Shown here one piece after another: positions 8,799-17,208 of a stretch of DNA of 35,884 nucleotides. Position numbers and translations under genes: made by a program. A model generated the notes under the pieces. The model worked only from the letters and a program-made list of their open reading frames with translations, did not search any database and was not told the origin of the DNA. The stretch comes from an uncultured Erysipelotrichaceae bacterium (GTDB lineage: Bacteria; Bacillota_I; Bacilli_A; Erysipelotrichales; Erysipelotrichaceae): positions 1-35,884 of the forward strand of contig CAKUWO010000011.1 of the NCBI GenBank assembly GCA_934699415.1, in the 5' to 3' direction. Each line of letters begins with the position of its first letter. The first letter of the stretch is position 1.

Positions 8799-9713
8799 CT
8801 ACCTCAATTCTGTCTTAACTTCAATAGGTTTATCTTCGTTAGCTAGCTTAATAATTATTTTGCCATCATAAGTGATATTTTCATCATTAGGGCTATAAAT
8901 TTCAAAGAAAAGAACTCCCTTATCACCCTCTTTTAGTTTCTTACCAATCAAACTATTTGTATCTTTCCTAAAAGAAGAATAAGTACCATCTAAAGCACTA
9001 AAAGTATCACTATTATCATTAGGAATAAAAGTCGCATCTTCAATAACAAGTTCTTTATTAGCTTTAGTTATATTAAGCTCAAAGGTATAAATTTTTATAG
9101 TTGCTGGAAAATTATAAGGCTCATCATCCTTCAACATTTTATCTAGGACATAAGCATCACTAATTTGAAAAGCATAATCATTAGTTACAATTTCATCGCC
9201 TGTTTTATAGATTAAATCATTAATGTCGGCATGCTTCTTATCTAAATCAATCTTAAAATTCTTTTTAGTATTATTATCGGTTAAAATTAGTTCTTTTGAA
9301 TTCTTAGAATAAGGGATAAATAAAGAAATCGTAGCTTCTTTTTGATTCTTAGGGACATCAAAAGCAATATTTAATTTACTAAGATAAATAGAATGTTGTT
9401 CAAGTTCTTTAATATAAGCATTTGTATCTGCTAAGTTTTTACCTTCATTAGTAATTAAATCTCTTAAATCATAATCAAGATTTTTATTAGCTTTAAAGCG
9501 CATATCAATAACAACAAAATTGAAATTGGTAAGACTTGATTCATAAACTTTATAGTCTAATAAATCAACCTTAATAACATCATCTTTTTCAGTGGGTATA
9601 ATATTATCTTCGGTTTTAAAAAGTGCTTTTAAACCAAAAAAAGCAAGTAAAAAAATACTTATAGCTCCAACTATTACCATCAACAAACGATCGATACGAA
9701 TTCTACGTTTCAT
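8799..9713 (-). CDS. Membrane-anchored protein, DUF4352-like
   Basis: A 304-residue protein of unknown function. A basic N-terminus is followed by one membrane segment (about residues 10-32), and the rest is predicted extracellular and rich in beta strands. The second half (from about residue 166: TGDEIVTNDYAFQISDAYV, later TFELNITKANKELVIEDATF and LKEGDKGVLFFEIYSP) has the layout of DUF4352 immunoglobulin-like domains of Firmicute surface proteins. The first half may be a more diverged copy. It is the first gene of the surface operon: the galE terminator lies upstream, its own probable promoter precedes it, and the glucosaminidase begins within a few bases of its stop. The DUF4352 match is my pattern judgement. 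Confidence 0.62.
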   Translation of the reverse strand: MKRRIRIDRLLMVIVGAISIFLLAFFGLKALFKTEDNIIPTEKDDVIKVDLLDYKVYESSLTNFNFVVIDMRFKANKNLDYDLRDLITNEGKNLADTNAYIKELEQHSIYLSKLNIAFDVPKNQKEATISLFIPYSKNSKELILTDNNTKKNFKIDLDKKHADINDLIYKTGDEIVTNDYAFQISDAYVLDKMLKDDEPYNFPATIKIYTFELNITKANKELVIEDATFIPNDNSDTFSALDGTYSSFRKDTNSLIGKKLKEGDKGVLFFEIYSPNDENITYDGKIIIKLANEDKPIEVKTELR

Positions 9714-9739
9714 TTAATCACCCTTTACAAATATATCTT

Positions 9740-9769
9740 TATTATAAAACAAATAATGCCTAACAAAAA
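9740..9769 (-). promoter_or_regulatory. Probable promoter of the surface operon
   Basis: A perfect minus-strand TATAAT lies at 9746-9741, right after the galE terminator. About 17 bases upstream is only a weak T-rich -35 (TTTTTG). The start codon at 9713 has an AAAGGGTG ribosome site about eight bases before it. Confidence 0.55.
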
Positions 9770-9798
9770 GTAAAGCACTGATTAAATGCTTTACTTTT
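9764..9798 (-). terminator. Intrinsic terminator of galE
   Basis: Eight-base arms 9787-9794 and 9770-9777 with a nine-base loop, followed by TTTTTG on the minus strand. The galE stop codon (9791-9793) is part of the stem. Confidence 0.88.
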
Positions 9799-10792
9799 GC
9801 ATACTATAAAAACGATAAGAATCGCGACACATATCTTCTAAATTTAATTTTGTTTCAAAACCCAATAACTTCTTAGCTTTACTAGTGTCAGCATAACATG
9901 TAGCAATATCACCAGCTCGTCGATCGCAGATTTTATATGGAATTTCGTGTCCACAAGCCAATTCATAAGCATGTAAGATTTCAAGTACTGAATAACCAAC
10001 ACCAGTACCAATATTAATAGCTTCACATCCTTTATTAACTTCAGCATAATCTAAGGCTTTAACATGAGCTTTTGCTAAATCCACAACATGAATATAATCT
10101 CTAACCCCTGTTCCATCTTTTGTATCATAGTCATTACCAAAGATCGATAAATAAGGTAATGTTCCATTTGCTACTTTAGCGATATATGGCAATAAATTAT
10201 TAGGAATACCATTTGGAACCTCTCCAATTAATCCTGATGGGTGTGCACCAATAGGATTAAAATAACGTAATAAGACAACCGACATATCTTTATCAGCATG
10301 AGCTAAATCACTTAAAATCTGTTCATTCATTGCTTTGGTAGTGCCATATGGGTTAGTTGTTGTACCACGGCCAAACTCTTCTTTAAATGGTGGTTCGTAG
10401 TCATTTCCATAAACTGTAGCACTTGATGAAAAGACAATTTTCTTAACATCAAATTCTTTCATTAGTTGATATAAATTTAAAGAACCAACAATATTATTTT
10501 GATAATAAAGCATCGGTTTAACCACTGATTCCCCTACTGCTTTATATCCTGCAAAATGAATTACAGCATCAAAGCTATTTTCATTAAAAACTTTACGCAT
10601 AGCTTCAATATCCAATAAATCACATTCATAGAATTTTGGTTTAGTGCCTGTAATTTCTTTAATATAATCTAAAACTTCAATTTTCGAATTATATAAATTA
10701 TCGATAATAATAACTTCATGCCCTGCTTCTATTAGTTCTACACATGTATGAGAGCCAATAAATCCAGTACCACCTGTAACTAAGATTTTCAT
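9791..10792 (-). CDS. galE: UDP-glucose 4-epimerase
   Basis: Short-chain dehydrogenase/reductase enzyme that interconverts UDP-glucose and UDP-galactose with bound NAD, feeding galactose use and surface glycans. The Rossmann motif GGTGFIGSH is at residues 8-16. The catalytic set is the serine in FSSSATVYG (122-124) with Tyr149 and Lys153 in NPYGTTK. Length is typical (333). Two ATGs lie in tandem; I chose the second (10792) because AGGAGG is five bases before it but only two before the first, and it gives the usual MKILVTGG start. It is nine bases downstream of rseP, so probably co-transcribed, and ends in its own terminator. No Leloir pathway partners are adjacent. Confidence 0.96.
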   Translation of the reverse strand: MKILVTGGTGFIGSHTCVELIEAGHEVIIIDNLYNSKIEVLDYIKEITGTKPKFYECDLLDIEAMRKVFNENSFDAVIHFAGYKAVGESVVKPMLYYQNNIVGSLNLYQLMKEFDVKKIVFSSSATVYGNDYEPPFKEEFGRGTTTNPYGTTKAMNEQILSDLAHADKDMSVVLLRYFNPIGAHPSGLIGEVPNGIPNNLLPYIAKVANGTLPYLSIFGNDYDTKDGTGVRDYIHVVDLAKAHVKALDYAEVNKGCEAINIGTGVGYSVLEILHAYELACGHEIPYKICDRRAGDIATCYADTSKAKKLLGFETKLNLEDMCRDSYRFYSMQK

Positions 10793-10801
10793 CATAACCT
10801 C

Positions 10802-11866
10802 CTAAAAGATGCGTAAGATATCGCGATATGTTATGAATATAAATAAAAACAACATCAAGATTAAAGATGCAGTCATTAATGCTTCTTCAAATTTCTTATC
10901 CAAAGGATGACCAATAATCATTTCAATAAGTGTAAGAAGAACTCTACCGCCATCTAAAATTGGTAATGGTAATAAATTCATTAAACCAATATTTAAAGAA
11001 ATAACAGCCATCATTACAAGGTAAGAGATTAAACCATATGATGCCGCTTCTCCTGTTGCTTGATATATACCAACTGGTCCTGATAAATTATCTAAACCAA
11101 TACCATGCAATAACTGAATCAAAGATATAAATATTGATTTTAATAATGAAATGCAATATAAAAAACCATAATAGAAGGAATTAAAGAAATTAATCTTAAT
11201 AATCTCACCATCAACTGCTGTTATGCCAATAAGATAACGATTCTCTTCTTGCTTATATTGGGGTTTAACAGTTAGATCAATGACACTACCATCGCGCTCA
11301 ACTGTAAAAACTAATTCACCATCACCATCATAACTAGCGATAAATAATGACATTTCAGAAAAATCTTTAGGTTTTATATCCGTTCCTTTATAGGTAACTT
11401 TAGTAATTAAATCATTTTCTTTGAAACCAGCTATTTCTGCTGGTGAATCAATCGCAACTGATGCAATTCTTGGCTCAGGCGCTTTTTGATAACTGCCATT
11501 TGCTAAAAGAATCATTGAGATGATTAATAAACCTAATAGGAAGTTATTAAATACCCCTGCAAGCATTACAATAATTCTTTTGATAGGTGATATACCTTTT
11601 AAAGTTCTTTCAAAGGGAATATCAGTTTCATCAACATCCGTTTCTAAGGCATTATCATTGTCTCCTGCCATCGCTACAAAACCACCAAGTGGTAATAATC
11701 TTAAGACAAAATCCGTTTCTTTGCCTTTATGACGATAAATTTCAGGTCCCATACCGACTGAGAATTCTTGACAATATACATTAAAAGCCTTAGCGGCTAA
11801 TAGATGACCAAATTCATGAATAATAACAATTACTGATAATAATAAAACAAAATAAATTAGAGTCAT
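10802..11866 (-). CDS. rseP: RseP-family site-2 zinc metalloprotease
   Basis: Integral membrane protease of the RseP/RasP family that cuts transmembrane segments of regulators and signal-peptide remnants. The zinc motif HEFGH is at residues 17-21 in the first membrane segment. One PDZ domain follows the second segment (EPRIASVAIDSPAEIAGFKENDLI), and the third zinc ligand is in PLPILDGGR near the C-terminus. I moved the start to the ATG at 11866: an upstream in-frame ATG at 11878 overlaps the GGAGG sequence that serves the 11866 start with five-base spacing. The result is 354 residues. In many Firmicutes dxr is immediately upstream of rseP; here marR and degV lie between. Confidence 0.95.
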   Translation of the reverse strand: MTLIYFVLLLSVIVIIHEFGHLLAAKAFNVYCQEFSVGMGPEIYRHKGKETDFVLRLLPLGGFVAMAGDNDNALETDVDETDIPFERTLKGISPIKRIIVMLAGVFNNFLLGLLIISMILLANGSYQKAPEPRIASVAIDSPAEIAGFKENDLITKVTYKGTDIKPKDFSEMSLFIASYDGDGELVFTVERDGSVIDLTVKPQYKQEENRYLIGITAVDGEIIKINFFNSFYYGFLYCISLLKSIFISLIQLLHGIGLDNLSGPVGIYQATGEAASYGLISYLVMMAVISLNIGLMNLLPLPILDGGRVLLTLIEMIIGHPLDKKFEEALMTASLILMLFLFIFITYRDILRIF

Positions 11867-11884
11867 AAATACCTCCATTTATTT

Positions 11885-11912
11885 ATTATAACAAGCTCAT
11901 CTAAGAATACAA
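11885..11912 (-). promoter_or_regulatory. Probable rseP promoter
   Basis: On the minus strand TTGTAT (11912-11907) is followed 16 bases later by a perfect TATAAT (11890-11885). This would place the transcript start about 12 bases before the rseP ATG, just in front of its GGAGG site. It would let rseP-galE be expressed independently of marR-degV; no terminator separates degV from rseP. Confidence 0.62.
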
Positions 11913-11913
11913 T

Positions 11914-12780
11914 TTACTTATTATTTGCAAAGAATGCTAAAACAATACCATTAGGTCCAGCATAAGAGCCAATAACAGCTCCTAAACGATAGATATCAAA
12001 GTCATTAATATCCCTTTCTTGATATAAATCTTTAGAATCATTTAAATAAATATCTAATACTTTTCTATCAAAACCAGAATATGCTAAAGCAATTGGATAA
12101 TTAAAATTAATGCCTCCAAATTTTTCAACAAATTGATTTAAAAGGTTATTAGCTTTTCTCGAGCCCTTAGCTTTACCTATTACTTCAATTAAACCATCAT
12201 TAACAGTTAATACTGGTTTAATTGATAGAATACCACCAAGTGTTGCTGCTGTAGATGAAATACGCCCACCTTTTTTAAGATATTCTAAAGTATCAATTAG
12301 AGCTATTACTTTAACTTGATCTCTTAATTCATTTAGTTTAGAAACGACTTCTTCTAAACTAAATTCTTTGCTTAATTTTAAAGCTTCTTTAGCTAATAAA
12401 CCTTCAGCAATTGATGCCGTTACGGTATCAAAGATAGCAATCTTAGCATTAGGATAATCATCTTTTAAAACTTCTTTTGCGATATTAGCACTTTGGTAAC
12501 AGCCTGATAATTTAGAAGTAATTGTAAGACATAAAATATCATTACCTTTTTCTAATTCTTCTCTAAATGCTTCTTCATAACCATAAGGTGTTAATTGACT
12601 TGTTTTAGGAAAAATATCGGTAGTTACCAATTTAGTATAAAACTGTTCTGAATCAATAGTTACTCCATCATAATATTCTTCTTCCCCAAAACGAACAGTA
12701 AGCGGCAATACTTTAAGGCCAATAAGTGAAGCTTCTTCTCTTGTAATATCAGAAGCTGAGTCAACAATAACTGAAATCAT
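11914..12780 (-). CDS. degV: DegV family fatty-acid-binding protein (FakB-like)
   Basis: DegV proteins bind a fatty acid and, as FakB, present it to the kinase FakA to make acyl-phosphate for phospholipid synthesis. Family marks are MISVIVDSASDI at the start, TSQ at residues 60-62 and the TSKLSG loop at 88-93, where fatty-acid contacts are expected. At 288 residues it is full length. Its ATG overlaps the marR stop (ATGA), so the two form one translationally coupled unit. No fakA is visible here. The neighbouring regulator may sense a lipid or related signal, but that is inference. Confidence 0.93.
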   Translation of the reverse strand: MISVIVDSASDITREEASLIGLKVLPLTVRFGEEEYYDGVTIDSEQFYTKLVTTDIFPKTSQLTPYGYEEAFREELEKGNDILCLTITSKLSGCYQSANIAKEVLKDDYPNAKIAIFDTVTASIAEGLLAKEALKLSKEFSLEEVVSKLNELRDQVKVIALIDTLEYLKKGGRISSTAATLGGILSIKPVLTVNDGLIEVIGKAKGSRKANNLLNQFVEKFGGINFNYPIALAYSGFDRKVLDIYLNDSKDLYQERDINDFDIYRLGAVIGSYAGPNGIVLAFFANNK

Positions 12781-13238
12781 GAATTTCTCCTTTGTAATAA
12801 AGAATGAATACTATTTTCTACTTTATGTAAATCTGAATAAAAAGCATCACGTTTTCTTTCATCTTCAAAGACTCCAAATAACGACATAAATTCTTCAATT
12901 TTAGCTAATGTATAAATAGCTATTTCTTTCCCCTTTTCCGTTAAGATAAAAGGTGCACGATAATAAGAATTGCTTTGTTTTTGTATAACTAAGCCTTTTT
13001 TAATTAGAGATGATAGACAGCGTGAAATAGCTGCTTTATCAATATTTAAATTCTTTGATAAAGTAGCACCATCTAAACCTTCTTGATGTTTATAAAGTTC
13101 ACATATGCATAAAATATGTGATGCTTTTAAACCATATTCATTCATCTCTTGTCCTTTAATTTTTGCAATATCAGTATAAATATTGGAAATTAAAGCATTT
13201 AATTCAAAAAATCTTTTAATAGTATCATTCTCTTTCAT
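12777..13238 (-). CDS. MarR family transcription regulator
   Basis: A 153-residue winged helix-turn-helix protein. The recognition region is at about residues 56-80 (LDGATLSKNLNIDKAAISRCL) and the wing at about 82-101. MarR proteins act as dimers on palindromic operators and are often relieved by small ligands. A 22-base near-perfect palindrome overlaps the -35 of its own promoter, so autoregulation of marR-degV is likely. No ribosome binding site precedes the ATG; the -10 box ends only six bases before it, suggesting a leaderless transcript. The gene overlaps degV by four bases. The ligand and any wider regulon are unknown; a FabT-like role in lipid synthesis would fit the degV partner but is speculative. 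Confidence 0.93.
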   Translation of the reverse strand: MKENDTIKRFFELNALISNIYTDIAKIKGQEMNEYGLKASHILCICELYKHQEGLDGATLSKNLNIDKAAISRCLSSLIKKGLVIQKQSNSYYRAPFILTEKGKEIAIYTLAKIEEFMSLFGVFEDERKRDAFYSDLHKVENSIHSLLQRRNS

Positions 13239-13244
13239 GAGTTG

Positions 13245-13273
13245 ATTCTAATCTTTAAATGTTGTCATGTCAA
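13245..13273 (-). promoter_or_regulatory. marR-degV promoter (near consensus)
   Basis: On the minus strand a perfect TTGACA (13273-13268) is followed by exactly 17 bases and TAGAAT (13250-13245). The ATG at 13238 starts six bases after the -10, at the expected transcript start. Confidence 0.85.
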
Positions 13274-13278
13274 CATTT
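13257..13278. promoter_or_regulatory. Palindromic MarR-type operator
   Basis: The 22-base sequence has perfect eight-base arms (AAATGTTG and CAACATTT). The six-base centre is also symmetric except at its two outer positions. It covers the -35 and the upstream half of the spacer of the marR promoter, so a bound dimer would block RNA polymerase. The binding protein is inferred to be the adjacent MarR. Confidence 0.78.
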
Positions 13279-13283
13279 ATCTA

Positions 13284-13310
13284 AAAAATAAACCTTCTAA
13301 TAGAAGGCTT
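13284..13310 (-). terminator. Intrinsic terminator of dxr
   Basis: Arms 13302-13310 and 13290-13298 form a nine-base stem (one G-T pair) with a three-base loop, followed by TTATTTTTT on the minus strand. Part of the dxr stop codon lies in the stem. The marR operator begins six bases beyond the T-run. Confidence 0.88.
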
Positions 13311-14451
13311 ATTTATATAATGATTTAACAAAATTAACACCGAATTGATATGCTTCAACAATCTCATTTACATCTGGCTTACCTTTAAAAGTCATCGCTT
13401 TTAAAGCTTTAATAATCGATTTCTCAATATCTAAGAAAGATATTTTATCTTCCAAGAATAGATTAACAGCAGTATCATTAGCACCATTTAAAACAGCTCC
13501 AATATTACCACCATATGGTGCTAAGTCTTTAACAATCTTAACTAAAGGATAACGATCATAATCCATCTCTCTAAAATGAAGCGTACCAACCTTAGCTAAA
13601 TCAAGCGTTTCTTCTTTATATGCTTTAGAATGTTCAGGATATGTTAAAGCATATTGGATAGGAATACGCATATCAGGAGAGCCTAATTGCGCTAATTGGG
13701 CACCATCTTTAAATTCTATTAAAGAATGAATAATTGATTCATCATGTAATAAAACATCAATATCTTGATAATCAACATCAAATAAATAATGTGCTTCCAT
13801 AACTTCAAAAGCTTTATTCATCATAGTTGCAGAATCAATTGTGATTTTAGCCCCCATTGACCATGTAGGATGTTTTAAAGCATCATTTTTAGTTACATTC
13901 TTTAATTCTTCTCTTTTAAGATTTCTAAAAGAGCCACCACTAGCAGTGATAATTAAGCGATTCAAGTCATCCCTCCTATTGCCATGTAAACATTGCCAAA
14001 TAGCAGAATGTTCAGAATCAATCGGATAAAGATTAGAAGAAGAATGTCTTAATGCTTCTTTAATGAGATCACCACCTGCAACAAGCGTTTCTTTGTTAGC
14101 AAGAATAAGATCTTTATTATTTTCAATTGTCTTAAGTGATGGTAAGAAGCCCACAAATCCCACAAGGGAATTAATAACTTTGGTGCAGTCATCAATTGAT
14201 ACCAGTTTAATTAATCCTTCATCTTTAGAAAAGAAAGTAACTTGAGGAAATTCTTTAATGAGCTCGCTATTCTCTTCTTGAACACAAGCATATTTAACAG
14301 TCTTAAATTCATTAAGAATTGCTCTTAAAGAATCAATTCTTTTACCTACTGATGCTCCAACAAGTCTAAATTCATTAGGATGAGCTCTTAAAATATCTAA
14401 AGTTTGTTGGCCTATCGAGCCACTAGCTCCTAGTAATACAACATTTTCCAT
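13309..14451 (-). CDS. dxr: 1-deoxy-D-xylulose 5-phosphate reductoisomerase
   Basis: Second enzyme of the MEP isoprenoid pathway; rearranges and reduces DXP to MEP with NADPH and a divalent metal. The NADPH motif GASGSIGQ is at residues 8-15, the metal-binding Asp145 and Glu147 are in IDSEHSAIWQ, and a third acidic ligand is Glu216 in MNKAFEVMEAH. The substrate loop HPTWSMGAKITIDSATM is intact. Length (380) is typical. It starts one base after the cdsA stop and is the last gene of the pyrH-frr-uppS-cdsA-dxr run, which together supplies isoprenoid, undecaprenyl and phospholipid precursors. Confidence 0.97.
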   Translation of the reverse strand: MENVVLLGASGSIGQQTLDILRAHPNEFRLVGASVGKRIDSLRAILNEFKTVKYACVQEENSELIKEFPQVTFFSKDEGLIKLVSIDDCTKVINSLVGFVGFLPSLKTIENNKDLILANKETLVAGGDLIKEALRHSSSNLYPIDSEHSAIWQCLHGNRRDDLNRLIITASGGSFRNLKREELKNVTKNDALKHPTWSMGAKITIDSATMMNKAFEVMEAHYLFDVDYQDIDVLLHDESIIHSLIEFKDGAQLAQLGSPDMRIPIQYALTYPEHSKAYKEETLDLAKVGTLHFREMDYDRYPLVKIVKDLAPYGGNIGAVLNGANDTAVNLFLEDKISFLDIEKSIIKALKAMTFKGKPDVNEIVEAYQFGVNFVKSLYK

Positions 14452-14452
14452 A

Positions 14453-15220
14453 CTATAAACCTAAAAAAGCAAATGTTAAACCATAGAACAACAAACAGAA
14501 GAGTAAAGAATCAATACGATCTAATACTCCGCCATGTCCAGGGATTAATGAGCCATAGTCTTTAACACCATAATTACGTTTAATAAGTGAGAATGATAAA
14601 TCACCAAGTTGAGCAATAAGCGGTAAAGTCAATGAATAGAAAATAATATATGGTTGATTAATGCCAATTGGTACAAGTGTTGCAAAGATAAAACTTGCTA
14701 AAGCACCAGATAACCATCCACCAATTGCACCTTCAATAGTTTTATTTGGTGAAATACGAGGAATGAGTTTATGTTTACCAAACTTCATGCCAGTTAGTAA
14801 CGCCCCAATATCACAACCAAATGTTGCAAAGGCAATATATAGCATCGTTAAGTATGATTGTTTTTCATAGATTCTAATAATAGCCATCATACCAAAAGCG
14901 ATTATCATACCCATCATAATTGATGATGAGATATCATCCATTGATATTTCATCTGATAAAATTCCACAGAAGAATAAAAGAATGATATAAGCGACAATAA
15001 TACCTGTACTGTTATTAGGAAAGATGTTGATTGTTAAGACAAAAACAACCATCATCATCCATAAGATAATATTTAATCGTTTAGAGCGAATGGATGTAAA
15101 TTCATAGCATCCAAATACTGTAACAAGTGCAAGTAACAATTTGAGTGGTAAAGCACCAATAATTAATGGCGGAACACATACTACAAGCAGAATAAGTGCT
15201 CCAATAATTCTATTTTTCAC
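14453..15220 (-). CDS. cdsA: Phosphatidate cytidylyltransferase (CDP-diglyceride synthase)
   Basis: Integral membrane enzyme that makes CDP-diacylglycerol from phosphatidate and CTP for phospholipid synthesis. At 255 residues it has several hydrophobic segments and the C-terminal family signature around QLGDLSFSLIKRNYGVKDYG...PGHGGVLDRIDSLL. It starts with GTG at 15220, overlapping the uppS stop by four bases (GTGA), with a CGGAGG site nine bases before. No ATG occurs near enough to compete. Confidence 0.95.
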   Translation of the reverse strand: MKNRIIGALILLVVCVPPLIIGALPLKLLLALVTVFGCYEFTSIRSKRLNIILWMMMVVFVLTINIFPNNSTGIIVAYIILLFFCGILSDEISMDDISSSIMMGMIIAFGMMAIIRIYEKQSYLTMLYIAFATFGCDIGALLTGMKFGKHKLIPRISPNKTIEGAIGGWLSGALASFIFATLVPIGINQPYIIFYSLTLPLIAQLGDLSFSLIKRNYGVKDYGSLIPGHGGVLDRIDSLLFCLLFYGLTFAFLGL

Positions 15221-15915
15221 TTATTCAAACCTCCGAATCTTCTTTTTCGATTTTGATATGTAGCAAGACATTCATCGAATACTTTTTCATCAAAATCTGG
15301 CCAATTCACATCAGTAAAAACTAATTCACTATAAGCAATTTGGTATAGTAAGAAATTTGAGATTCTCTCTTCCCCACTTGTACGAATCAATAAATCAACA
15401 TCAGCCAAGTCTTTTGTCATAAGATAAGACTTAAACATTTCTTCATTAAGTGTATCTACTTTATTATTCTTATAGTCTAAAGCATAAGCCATGCAAGCTT
15501 TTACAATTTCATCACGTGAACCGTAATTCAAAGCAAAATTTAAAACCATTCCTGTATTATGAGCAGTTTTTTCTATTGCTGAGCGGAAAAAATAAGCAGC
15601 TTCTTCAGGAATCTTATCCAATTCACCAATCATTGTTACCCTAATATTTTTTTCAATAAGCTCTTTTAAATAAGCTTCAAAGAAAATCTTAGGTAAAGAC
15701 ATTAAATAAGAAACTTCTTCTAATGGTCTTTTCCAATTCTCAGTAGAAAAAGCGTAAAGCGTCAAAGCCTTTACGCCAACATCATTGGCATGAATGGCAA
15801 TACGGCGAACATTCTTAACACCCTCATAATGCCCAAAGGTGCGAGGTTTCCCTTGTGCCTTTGCCCATCTTCCATTGCCATCCATAATAATTGCAACATG
15901 ATTAAGAGTATTCAT
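15217..15915 (-). CDS. uppS: Isoprenyl transferase (undecaprenyl diphosphate synthase)
   Basis: cis-Prenyltransferase that extends farnesyl diphosphate with isopentenyl diphosphate to make the C55 lipid carrier for wall synthesis. The catalytic Asp12 is in IIMDGNGRWAKAQG (9-22), and the C-terminal signature RTSGEERISNFLLYQ...ELVF..VNWPDF is complete. Length is 232, slightly short but normal. The ATG overlaps the frr stop (TAATG), so it is translationally coupled. Confidence 0.96.
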   Translation of the reverse strand: MNTLNHVAIIMDGNGRWAKAQGKPRTFGHYEGVKNVRRIAIHANDVGVKALTLYAFSTENWKRPLEEVSYLMSLPKIFFEAYLKELIEKNIRVTMIGELDKIPEEAAYFFRSAIEKTAHNTGMVLNFALNYGSRDEIVKACMAYALDYKNNKVDTLNEEMFKSYLMTKDLADVDLLIRTSGEERISNFLLYQIAYSELVFTDVNWPDFDEKVFDECLATYQNRKRRFGGLNK

Positions 15916-16460
15916 TAGATTGTCATGATTTCTTTTTCTTTATTTTGAGAAATGGTTTCAATCTGTTTTGTATATTGCTTTGTGAGTTCATCTACATCAG
16001 CAAGCATATCTTTTTTGAGATCTTCATCAGCAATTTCTTTATCTTTCTTAATTGCATCATTGATATCTCTTCTAACGTTACGTACAGCAACTTTAGCTTC
16101 TTCTTCCATCTTACGAACGTCTTTGCAATAACCTTTACGTGTTTCTTCAGTTAACTTAGGTACAGCAACGCGAATAACATTGCCATCATTTTGTGGTGGT
16201 AAGTTAAGATTAGATGCATTGATAGCAGCTTCAATACCTTTTAAGCTTGAACGATCATAAGGTTTGATTACTAAAATAGTACCTTCTTGAACAGAAATAG
16301 CAGCAATCTGGTTAACAGGTGTAGCTGTACCATAATAATCTACTTCAACTGTATCAAGTAAATTAGGGTTAGCGCGTCCTGTACGAACCTGTTTTAAAGA
16401 TTCTTCAAAACGCTCAACAGCTTTTTGCATTTTTTCAGCACATAAATCGAGATGTTCCAT
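15915..16460 (-). CDS. frr: Ribosome recycling factor
   Basis: Splits post-termination ribosomes together with EF-G. At 181 residues it has the family sequence RFEESLKQVRTGRANPNLLD near the start and PKLTEETRKGYCKDVRKMEEEAKVAVRNVRRD in the helical bundle. Its AAGGAGG site lies in the last codons of pyrH and the ATG directly follows the pyrH stop codon. Confidence 0.97.
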   Translation of the reverse strand: MEHLDLCAEKMQKAVERFEESLKQVRTGRANPNLLDTVEVDYYGTATPVNQIAAISVQEGTILVIKPYDRSSLKGIEAAINASNLNLPPQNDGNVIRVAVPKLTEETRKGYCKDVRKMEEEAKVAVRNVRRDINDAIKKDKEIADEDLKKDMLADVDELTKQYTKQIETISQNKEKEIMTI

Positions 16461-17165
16461 TTAATCCTCCTTGATTAAAGTACCAATCGCATTGCCACTT
16501 ACAGCATTAATAATATTGTTTTCTACTCCCATATCAAATACAAAGGCAGAAATATGATTTTCACGGCATAAGCCGGCAGCGGTTGCATCGATAACTTTTA
16601 AATTCTTTAACAGTATATCATTAAATGTAAGGCAATCAAAACGTTTAGCATCAGGGTTAATATCAGGATCTGAATCATAAACACCATCAACACCATTCTT
16701 AGCCATTAAGATTACCTCTGCTTCTAATTGGCAGGCACGCAAAGCAGCAGTAGAATCAGTCGAGAAATATGGATTAGCAATACCACCACCAAAGATAATG
16801 ACAGTACCATTATCCATTTCGTTTTTAACTAAATCTCTTTCAAAGAATGTTACACCATCAATTCTAATAGCAGATACAGCCAAAGCTTTCCTACCAGCTT
16901 TTCGAATAGCAGCTTGTAAAGCTAAAGCATTCATTACTGTGCCTAACATTCCAATATAATCGGCAGAAGTACGGTCCATACCAAGAGCGGATAGTGAGCG
17001 TCCACGGGCAAAATTACCTCCACCTACTACTACTGCAACTTTAACTCCTTTATCAGCAATAGCTACAATTTGTGAAGCAATTGCATCAAGAGTATTAGGG
17101 TCAAGCTTCTCTTCACCATTACCAAGAGCTTCACCACTAAGTTTTAAAATGATTCGATTATACAT
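16461..17165 (-). CDS. pyrH: UMP kinase
   Basis: Phosphorylates UMP to UDP, the gateway to all pyrimidine nucleotides, and acts as a hexamer in the cytosol. Amino-acid-kinase fold marks are LKLSGEALGN near residue 8, VVGGGNFARGR near 45-55, and MDRTSADYIGMLGTVMNALA. Length is 234, slightly short. It begins only a few bases after the tsf terminator, whose T-run almost touches its AGGAGG site; expression therefore depends on readthrough or a promoter hidden in that region. Confidence 0.97.
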   Translation of the reverse strand: MYNRIILKLSGEALGNGEEKLDPNTLDAIASQIVAIADKGVKVAVVVGGGNFARGRSLSALGMDRTSADYIGMLGTVMNALALQAAIRKAGRKALAVSAIRIDGVTFFERDLVKNEMDNGTVIIFGGGIANPYFSTDSTAALRACQLEAEVILMAKNGVDGVYDSDPDINPDAKRFDCLTFNDILLKNLKVIDATAAGLCRENHISAFVFDMGVENNIINAVSGNAIGTLIKED

Positions 17166-17175
17166 TAAATCCTCC

Positions 17176-17208
17176 TAAAAAAAGGACAATTATTAAAAAT
17201 TGTCCTTT
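17176..17208 (-). terminator. Intrinsic terminator of tsf, abutting the pyrH ribosome site
   Basis: Eleven-base perfect arms 17198-17208 and 17181-17191 with a six-base loop, followed by a minus-strand T-run that runs directly into AGGAGG of pyrH. It probably sets the ratio of rpsB-tsf to pyrH-dxr expression. Confidence 0.88.
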
